Part shown: positions 31,898-37,211 of the stretch, in pieces
Layout of the letters: the number at the start of each line of letters is the position of its first letter
How positions within the stretch are numbered: position 1 is the stretch's first letter
Source: Clostridia bacterium
GTDB lineage: Bacteria > Bacillota > Clostridia > Christensenellales > SZUA-584
Direction: 5' to 3'
Assembly: GCA_018648645.1 (NCBI GenBank)
Contig: JABGQS010000023.1
Span: forward strand, 1 to 37,211
DNA: 37,211 bases
Notes under the pieces: generated by a model
The model's input: the letters and a program-made list of their open reading frames with translations, nothing else
The model's database searches: none
Told to the model about the DNA's origin: nothing
Translations under genes and position numbers: made by a program

Positions 31898-32797
31898 CTA
31901 GAAATACCCCTCTTTTTTACGCCGCTCCATGCTGCCCTCCGCCTCGTTGTCAATCACCCTGCTCGTGCGTTCAGACGACACCGCACCCAGCGTCTCGTCG
32001 ATAATCTCATCCAGCGTCGCTGCGTTTGATAGGAATCCGCCCGTCAGCGGATAGCACCCAAGCGTCCGAAAGCGTATGCTCGCCGTCTCAATTCTTTCGC
32101 CCTTTTGCAGCTTCAATCGCTCGTCGTCCACCAAAATGATGCTATTCTCGCGCCTCACAAATGGTCGCTCTTTCGCAAAATACAACGGCACAATTTCAAT
32201 TTTTTCGCGTTTTATATACTGCCAAATGTCCTTTTCCGTCCAGTTGGATATCGGAAACACCCGCATGCTTTCGCCTTTGTGCAGCCGAGTGTTATACAGT
32301 TTCCACATCTCCGGTCGCTGGTTTTTGGGGTCCCAAGCGTGCTCAGCGTTGCGGAACGAGAACACCCGCTCCTTCGCGCGCGACTTCTCTTCATCCCGCC
32401 GCCCGCCGCCAAACGCCGCAGTAAACCCGTGCTTATCCAATCCCTCTTTCAGCGCCTGCGTCTTCATAATGTCTGTATACGCCGCGCCGTTGTCAAACGG
32501 ATTGATGCCCTGCGCCACTCCCTGCTCGTTGGTATGCACAATCATTTCAATCCCAAGCTCTTTTGCGCGCCTGTCCCTAAACGCAATCATCTGCTTAAAC
32601 TTCCAGGTCGTATCGATATGCATAAACGGAAACGGCGGCTTTTGCGGATAAAACGCCTTTAGCGCCAAATGCAGCAACACAGAGCTGTCCTTGCCGACCG
32701 AATAAAGCATCACCGGCTTCTCACACTCTGCCGCCACCTCTCTGATAATATATATGGCTTCCGCCTCAAGCTGATCCAAATGTGTTAGTTCTTTCAT
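31898..32797 (-). CDS. cysD: Sulfate adenylyltransferase subunit 2 (CysD)
   Basis: A 299-residue PP-loop ATP pyrophosphatase, normal length for CysD (about 300). The PP-loop is SVGKDSS (33-39), and [20 protein letters not shown] and the C-terminal [21 protein letters not shown]-type end are diagnostic of the family. It is the catalytic subunit that adenylates sulfate, driven by the GTPase CysN. It sits between cysQ (35 bases upstream) and cysNC (adjacent), forming a three-gene sulfate activation unit. Confidence 0.97.
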   Translation of the reverse strand: MKELTHLDQLEAEAIYIIREVAAECEKPVMLYSVGKDSSVLLHLALKAFYPQKPPFPFMHIDTTWKFKQMIAFRDRRAKELGIEMIVHTNEQGVAQGINPFDNGAAYTDIMKTQALKEGLDKHGFTAAFGGGRRDEEKSRAKERVFSFRNAEHAWDPKNQRPEMWKLYNTRLHKGESMRVFPISNWTEKDIWQYIKREKIEIVPLYFAKERPFVRRENSIILVDDERLKLQKGERIETASIRFRTLGCYPLTGGFLSNAATLDEIIDETLGAVSSERTSRVIDNEAEGSMERRKKEGYF

Positions 32798-32832
32798 ACG
32801 TTTCTCCTGCCCTTACAGCGCTCCTGTTTCAC

Positions 32833-33615
32833 CTATACCCAAATATTTTCCGCGCGATTCACCACGTAAAATCCTTTTTCGTTCAGCGTGTTTTTTCTGT
32901 TATACGTCATTTCGCTGCCGTCCATCTGAGCAAATATCCCGCCCGCCTGCTCCACAATCGCGTGCATCGCTGCCGTGTCCCACTCGCAAGTATACCCAAA
33001 CCGATAATAAACGTCCGCTTGGCCCTGCGCCACCATCGTCCCTTTAAGCGAGCTTCCGGCAGACACGGTTTCGCCAATCAGCTCCTTTTTCTCGTCGATC
33101 AGCTTCGCCAGCTGCTCGGACGCGTGCGACTTGCTTCCCACGAGAATCAAATTCTCCGTCTTGTCGGTAACGCTTATTCGCGAAACCTCACCGTTCTCCT
33201 GCCTAAACGCACCAACTCCCTGCGCCGCAAAAAACAGTACCCCGGTCACGGGCACATAAATCACTCCCAGCACCGGCTTGCCCCTATCGCTAATCGCGAT
33301 GTTCACGGTAAACTCGCCGTTTCGCTTTATAAACTCCTTCGTCCCATCCAGCGGATCGACAATCCAGCACAGCTCGTTTTTTAGGCGCGTCATGTCGTCC
33401 GTGCTCTCCTCCGACAGCATCGAAATCTGCGGGAACTCGCTTTTAAGCATATCGAGTATTATCGCGTTCGCCGCTTTGTCCGCTATTGTCAAAGGGCTGT
33501 TATCCGCCTTCATCTGCACGCTCTCGTCAAAGTCGGTCGCGTATATTTTCATAATTTGCTCGCCGGCTCTCACCGCCGCGTGCTTGGCCGTCTCCAAATG
33601 TCTATCTAAATTCAT
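32833..33615 (-). CDS. cysQ: 3'(2'),5'-Bisphosphate nucleotidase (CysQ)
   Basis: A 260-residue inositol monophosphatase-superfamily enzyme. Metal-binding residues are visible in SEESTDD (Glu69/70) and WIVDPLDGTKEF (Asp87, Asp90), and CEWDTAAMHAI supplies the last Asp. It hydrolyses PAP, the by-product of PAPS use, to AMP and so prevents inhibition of PAPS-consuming enzymes. It is the first gene after the promoter at 33715-33743. A general inositol phosphatase is the alternative, but the position next to cysD and cysNC favours CysQ. Confidence 0.94.
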   Translation of the reverse strand: MNLDRHLETAKHAAVRAGEQIMKIYATDFDESVQMKADNSPLTIADKAANAIILDMLKSEFPQISMLSEESTDDMTRLKNELCWIVDPLDGTKEFIKRNGEFTVNIAISDRGKPVLGVIYVPVTGVLFFAAQGVGAFRQENGEVSRISVTDKTENLILVGSKSHASEQLAKLIDEKKELIGETVSAGSSLKGTMVAQGQADVYYRFGYTCEWDTAAMHAIVEQAGGIFAQMDGSEMTYNRKNTLNEKGFYVVNRAENIWV

Positions 33616-33714
33616 TTATTATCCCTCTTGTTATATCACCCGGCTCATTCTCACCCACCGCAATAATCTTTGGATGTTTCAAGACATACTGCTTGGCGAG
33701 ATTTCCGCGCTTAG

Positions 33715-33743
33715 ATTATACACTAAAATTTCGCCCCGCACAA
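33715..33743 (-). promoter_or_regulatory. Promoter of the cysQ-cysD-cysNC operon
   Basis: A perfect TATAAT (33715-33720) lies 17 bases from TTGTGC (33738-33743) on the minus strand, giving a start near 33708 and a leader of about 90 bases. The -35 hexamer also forms one arm of an inverted repeat (GCACAA at 33738-33743, TTGTGC at 33765-33770, read on the plus strand), which might be a regulator site. Confidence 0.6.
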
Positions 33744-33801
33744 CAAAGTGGCAAAGCGAATCTCTTGTGCTGTTACTCGCGTATGTATTGGCAACCTATC
33801 T

Positions 33802-34593
33802 TTAGCGCTGCGCCGCTTTTAGCTGCCGGACAAACTGCGCCACATCTTCAATCATCACAATGGCATCCGTTTGCGCTTCCATCCTTTTGACAATCGCGCT
33901 CCCGACAATTACACCTTCGCCGTAGCCTTTTAGCTTGCTCACCTGCGCCGTGGTCGATATCCCAAACCCAAGCACCCGCGGCGTGTCCGTGTGCGCAGCT
34001 ACCTCGCTCATAAAACGATCAAAGTCGGTATCAAAATCGCTGCGAACTCCCGTCGTCCCGGTCGATGTCACGCAGTATATAAACCCGCTGCTGCCGGCCA
34101 CAATCTTTTCGATTCGCTCGCCCGAAACCGGCGTCACCAGCGGTATCATATCCACATCATGCCGCGCAAAAATCTCAGTATATCTCAGCCTCTCTTCATA
34201 CGGCAGGTCGGGAATCACCAAACCGTCAACACCGCACTTTTCGCAGCCCTGTAAAAACCGCTCTACCCCATATTGCAATACGCAATTAAAATACAACAGA
34301 AACGCGATCGGTACCTGTGTCACTTTCCTTAGTCGCTTCACCATATCCAATATGTCCGTCAGCGTGATATCGTTTTTCAGCGCACGTGCCGCCGCCGCTT
34401 GGTTAACCGGTCCGTCTGCCAACGGATCGGTATACGGTATTCCCAGCTCCACGATATCCGCGCCCGCTTTCTCCAGCTCCAATACAAGCTCGTACGTCGC
34501 ATCTATATCCGGATCCCCCGCAAAAAAGAACGGCACCAACGCTTTTTCCTTGCGCTCTTTCAACTCGGCAAATCTCCTGCCTATCCTAGTCAT
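33802..34593 (-). CDS. trpA: Tryptophan synthase alpha chain
   Basis: A 263-residue TIM-barrel protein of the normal TrpA length. The catalytic residues Glu49 (VELGIPY) and Asp60 (DPLADGP) fall exactly at the usual numbering, and the phosphate loop is GFGIST. It cleaves indole-3-glycerol phosphate to indole and glyceraldehyde-3-phosphate. The start overlaps the end of trpB by 8 bases, so translation is coupled. It is the last gene of the trp cluster here. Confidence 0.97.
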   Translation of the reverse strand: MTRIGRRFAELKERKEKALVPFFFAGDPDIDATYELVLELEKAGADIVELGIPYTDPLADGPVNQAAAARALKNDITLTDILDMVKRLRKVTQVPIAFLLYFNCVLQYGVERFLQGCEKCGVDGLVIPDLPYEERLRYTEIFARHDVDMIPLVTPVSGERIEKIVAGSSGFIYCVTSTGTTGVRSDFDTDFDRFMSEVAAHTDTPRVLGFGISTTAQVSKLKGYGEGVIVGSAIVKRMEAQTDAIVMIEDVAQFVRQLKAAQR

Positions 34594-35779
34594 TGATACT
34601 CACCCCCATATGCTTTGCCACGCTGTACACGTCTTTGTCGCCTCTGCCCGACACATTGATTACGATTATATCGTTCTTCCTTGTCTTTGGTATCATCTTG
34701 CAAGCATACGCCACAGCATGCGCGCTTTCCAGCGCCGGCATAATCCCCTCCGTCTTACTCAAAAACTCAAACGCTTCCACCGCTTCGTCGTCCGTTACCG
34801 ACTCAAAGCGCACCCGTCCCGACTCAAACAAACTGGCGTGTTCGGGGCCAATCCCCGGATAATCAAGCCCCGCCGATATCGAATGCACGGGCAGTATCTG
34901 CCCAAACTCATCCTGCAAAAAATACGACTTCATACCGTGCAAAACTCCCGGGCTTCCTTTGCCTATAGCCGCCGCGTGATGCGGAGTGTCAGTGCCTTTA
35001 CCGCCCGCTTCCACGCCAATCATCTTCACGTTTTCCTCGCCAATAAACGGATAGAACAGCCCCATCGCGTTGCTTCCGCCGCCCACACACGCAATCAAAT
35101 AATCCGGCATTCGCGCTTCCTTTTCTGCTATTTGCCGCTTCGTCTCGATGCCGATTACGCTTTGAAAATCCCGCACCATTCGCGGATATGGACTCGGGCC
35201 CACCACCGATCCTATAACATAATAAGTATCTTCAAAGTTCGCCGCCCAATCGCGGATGGCTTCGCTGGTCGCGTCTTTCAGCGTCTTCGTACCCGTGTGC
35301 ACAGACACCACCTTCGCGCCCAACAGCTCCATACGAAACACATTCAACGCTTGCCGCTGCGTGTCCTGCTCGCCCATATACACCGTGCACGGCAAATCAA
35401 ACAGCGCCGCAATCGTCGCAGTCGCCACGCCGTGCTGTCCGGCTCCCGTCTCGGCAATAATGCGCGTTTTGCCCATACGCTGCGCAATCAACATCTGTCC
35501 AATCACGTTGTTCAGCTTGTGCGACCCCGTGTGGTTCAAATCCTCGCGCTTCAAGTACACCTTACCGCCGCCAAGCAGCTCCGTCATCCTCTTTGCAAAA
35601 TAAAGCGGCGTTTCGCGCCCCGCATACTCGCGCAGATAATACTCTTTCTGCTCCAAAAAGTCTTTCTCGTCCTTATATTTGTCGTACGTTTCCTCAAGCG
35701 CAGTCAAGCTTCCCATCAGCGTCTCGGGCACAAACATGCCGCCGTACTCTCCAAAATATCGCTCATTCTCGCTCATCAT
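34586..35779 (-). CDS. trpB: Tryptophan synthase beta chain
   Basis: A 397-residue PLP enzyme of TrpB1 type. The Schiff-base Lys is Lys88 in HTGSHKLNN, the PLP phosphate loop is GGGSNAMG and the substrate loop is ETGAGQHG. It joins indole and serine to form tryptophan. The annotated ATG overlaps the trpF stop (ATGA); the immediately following in-frame ATG has a better distance from GAGGAG, so the true start may be one codon later. Confidence 0.98.
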   Translation of the reverse strand: MMSENERYFGEYGGMFVPETLMGSLTALEETYDKYKDEKDFLEQKEYYLREYAGRETPLYFAKRMTELLGGGKVYLKREDLNHTGSHKLNNVIGQMLIAQRMGKTRIIAETGAGQHGVATATIAALFDLPCTVYMGEQDTQRQALNVFRMELLGAKVVSVHTGTKTLKDATSEAIRDWAANFEDTYYVIGSVVGPSPYPRMVRDFQSVIGIETKRQIAEKEARMPDYLIACVGGGSNAMGLFYPFIGEENVKMIGVEAGGKGTDTPHHAAAIGKGSPGVLHGMKSYFLQDEFGQILPVHSISAGLDYPGIGPEHASLFESGRVRFESVTDDEAVEAFEFLSKTEGIMPALESAHAVAYACKMIPKTRKNDIIVINVSGRGDKDVYSVAKHMGVSIND

Positions 35780-36378
35780 ATACTCCTCGCCCGCTCGATA
35801 AACTGTCGTATCTTATCCGCATCCTTGCGCCCGTCAGTCTCCACGCCACTGCTTACGTCCACCGCAAACGGCATAACTGTCCGAACCGCCTCTTGCACAT
35901 TATCCGGCGTCAATCCCCCCGCCAGCACAATTTTTGCGCGCTCCGCCGCTTTTGCTGCCAGCGCCCAGTCAAACGTTTCGCCAACTCCGCCGTAAGCCTT
36001 TTCGCTGTACGCATCCAACAAATACGCGTCCGCGGGGCTCTCGTCTATCAAGCTGAGCCCGCGCGCATCCTTCACCCTTATCGCACGCCAAACTAGCCCG
36101 TCTGCCACAATCTGCTCCGCATAGTTGTCCTGATATATCTGCAATATATCAAGCCCGCACTGCTGTTTCACGTGCGACATCACTTGCTGTTTCTCGTTCA
36201 CAAATACACCCACGCGCAAAATATCCTTATCCAGCGCAGCGCACAATTCGCACGCCAGCTCCACGTTCAACCGCCGTCTGCTCGGCGCAAATATAAACCC
36301 TGCATATTCGGGTTTGTACTCATTCACCGCTTCAATGTCCGCCATGCGCATCATGCCGCAAATCTTGACTCTAACCAT
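35776..36378 (-). CDS. trpF: Phosphoribosylanthranilate isomerase
   Basis: A 200-residue TIM-barrel enzyme. The general base Cys7 is in KICG, the general acid Asp is Asp122 (LLDAYS), and the phosphate loops are LAGGLTPDN and VDVSSGVE. It converts phosphoribosylanthranilate to CdRP. The segment that is usually QLHG reads QIYQ here, a mild deviation. It overlaps trpC by 8 bases and trpB by 4. Confidence 0.95.
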   Translation of the reverse strand: MVRVKICGMMRMADIEAVNEYKPEYAGFIFAPSRRRLNVELACELCAALDKDILRVGVFVNEKQQVMSHVKQQCGLDILQIYQDNYAEQIVADGLVWRAIRVKDARGLSLIDESPADAYLLDAYSEKAYGGVGETFDWALAAKAAERAKIVLAGGLTPDNVQEAVRTVMPFAVDVSSGVETDGRKDADKIRQFIERARSI

Positions 36379-37177
36379 TCTTCTCCCCTGCCTGTTTCAG
36401 CTCTTTTAAACTTTTCTCTATATTATTCGACCTCATCAGCGACTCGCCGACCAGCACCGCGTCCGCACCGCTCAATACCGCCCTTCGTGCATCGCTGCCG
36501 CTCATAATTCCGCTTTCACTCACCGCGGCTACGCCCTCCGGTATCATTTTCATGAGGTCCTCTGTCACGCTCAACTGTACCTCAAACGTTTTAAGGTTTC
36601 GGTTGTTGATACCGATAATCTTTGCACCCGAATTAATCGCCTTTTTCATCTCAATCTCGTTGTGCACTTCCACCAACGCATCCATCCCAAGCGCATTCGC
36701 CGTTTTTCTGAATCGCTTTAGCTGATGCACATTCAAAATCGACGCAATCAGCAATATCGCATCTGCGCCAATCAGCCGCGATTCATACACCTGCCAAATG
36801 TCAAAGATGAAATCCTTGCGCAAAACAGGAATATGAACACTTTCACTCACCGTCTGCAAATACGCGTTGCTCCCGGCAAAGAAATCCGTCTCGGTCAGCA
36901 CAGATACTGCATCCGCACCATGTTTTTCATAACGCTTCGCAATCACCTGCGGGTCAAAATCCTCGCAAATCACGCCACGGCTCGGCGACGCTTTCTTAAC
37001 CTCGGCAATCACCGACAGCCCCGGCTTTTTAAGCGCATCCAAAAACCGCCCGTGCACATGCACACCGTCGCGCGCAATGCTCGCCATCAACTGCCTTAGC
37101 GGCATCTTCCTTTTTTGCAATCGCAGCCTTGCCTTCTTTGCCGCAACAATCACTTTTAATATCACTATCTTCTTCAT
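36371..37177 (-). CDS. trpC: Indole-3-glycerol phosphate synthase
   Basis: A 268-residue TIM-barrel enzyme with the catalytic segment IAEVKKASPSRG (Glu59, Lys61, Ser64), LRKDFIFD, LLIASIL, GINNRNL and VSESGI. It converts CdRP to indole-3-glycerol phosphate. The start at 37177 has only a weak purine-rich site; a GTG a few codons inside is a possible alternative. It follows the end of the preceding gene after one base. Confidence 0.96.
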   Translation of the reverse strand: MKKIVILKVIVAAKKARLRLQKRKMPLRQLMASIARDGVHVHGRFLDALKKPGLSVIAEVKKASPSRGVICEDFDPQVIAKRYEKHGADAVSVLTETDFFAGSNAYLQTVSESVHIPVLRKDFIFDIWQVYESRLIGADAILLIASILNVHQLKRFRKTANALGMDALVEVHNEIEMKKAINSGAKIIGINNRNLKTFEVQLSVTEDLMKMIPEGVAAVSESGIMSGSDARRAVLSGADAVLVGESLMRSNNIEKSLKELKQAGEKNG

Positions 37178-37178
37178 A

Positions 37179-37211
37179 TTATTCCATCCCGTTGGTGAGG
37201 GCGATCATCTC
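37179..37211 (-). CDS. trpD: C-terminal end of a preceding trp gene, probably trpD
   Basis: Ten in-frame codons (EMIALTNGME) and a TAA are visible before trpC. The short sequence cannot identify a family, but the position before trpC and the pattern of a Leu-Thr-Asn ending fit anthranilate phosphoribosyltransferase. This is inferred from gene order. Confidence 0.5.
   Translation of the reverse strand, partial: EMIALTNGME

Noticed and set aside
33609-33720. Protein-like 37-codon minus-strand stretch ending just inside cysQ
   Set aside because: It has no start codon with a ribosome site, begins after a stop within the promoter, and is short enough to be open by chance. It may be a gene remnant, but the sequence alone does not show it.
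1-37211. CRISPR arrays, insertion sequences, tRNA or rRNA genes
   Set aside because: No regularly spaced repeats, transposase-like frames, terminal repeats or RNA gene signatures were seen on either strand.

Overview
The window reads as chromosomal DNA of a strictly anaerobic, low-to-mid GC bacterium, most likely a member of the Clostridia. The grounds are a carbon monoxide dehydrogenase/acetyl-CoA synthase (CODH/ACS) locus of the Wood-Ljungdahl pathway, an oxygen-sensitive 4-hydroxybutyryl-CoA dehydratase, purine-rich ribosome binding sites and tightly packed operons. This placement is inference; no rRNA or other phylogenetic marker is present. Every recognised protein gene except one (a CobW-like GTPase at 7812-8849) lies on the minus strand, so the loci below are given in the order of transcription, from the right edge leftwards.

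37211-33802: end of trpD (partial), then trpC, trpF, trpB and trpA, overlapping or nearly so. 33743-30068: a promoter, then cysQ, cysD and a cysN/cysC fusion (sulfate activation to PAPS and PAP removal; no PAPS reductase is present here). 29723-24923: abfD (4-hydroxybutyryl-CoA dehydratase), a coupled 85-residue Cys protein, abfT-type CoA-transferase, a crotonase and a DapA-family aldolase. Together the first four convert 4-hydroxybutyrate to 3-hydroxybutyryl-CoA.

24388-8885 is a 12-gene run with gaps of at most 33 bases, closed by a clean intrinsic terminator. It encodes a homocysteine S-methyltransferase, a core-MetE-like methionine synthase, two CooC-type nickel ATPases, CODH (CooS/AcsA), a single 1153-residue protein that joins acetyl-CoA synthase (AcsB) to the small subunit of the corrinoid iron-sulfur protein (AcsD), AcsC, the corrinoid reductive activator AcsV/RACo, the cobalt transporter CbiMQO and an unrecognised protein. 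The convergent CobW-like GTPase with a His-rich metal loop follows. The run thus combines CO/acetyl-CoA chemistry, the nickel and cobalt supply it needs, activation of its corrinoid, and two possible outlets for methyl groups to methionine. The usual methyltransferase AcsE is not in the window. The AcsB-AcsD fusion is the most striking feature.

7464-6167: metA (predicted to use acetyl-CoA) and a small zinc-ribbon protein. 5893-1: a strong promoter with a perfect inverted repeat, a class II aldolase/epimerase, then two alternating pairs of UroD-family protein and FGGY sugar kinase; the last kinase runs off the left edge. Stretches over 300 bases without a gene are 7465-7811, 24389-24922 and 29724-30067; each holds promoter-like or palindromic DNA but no gene or known riboswitch that I can recognise. 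I saw no tRNA, rRNA, insertion sequence, integrase or CRISPR array.
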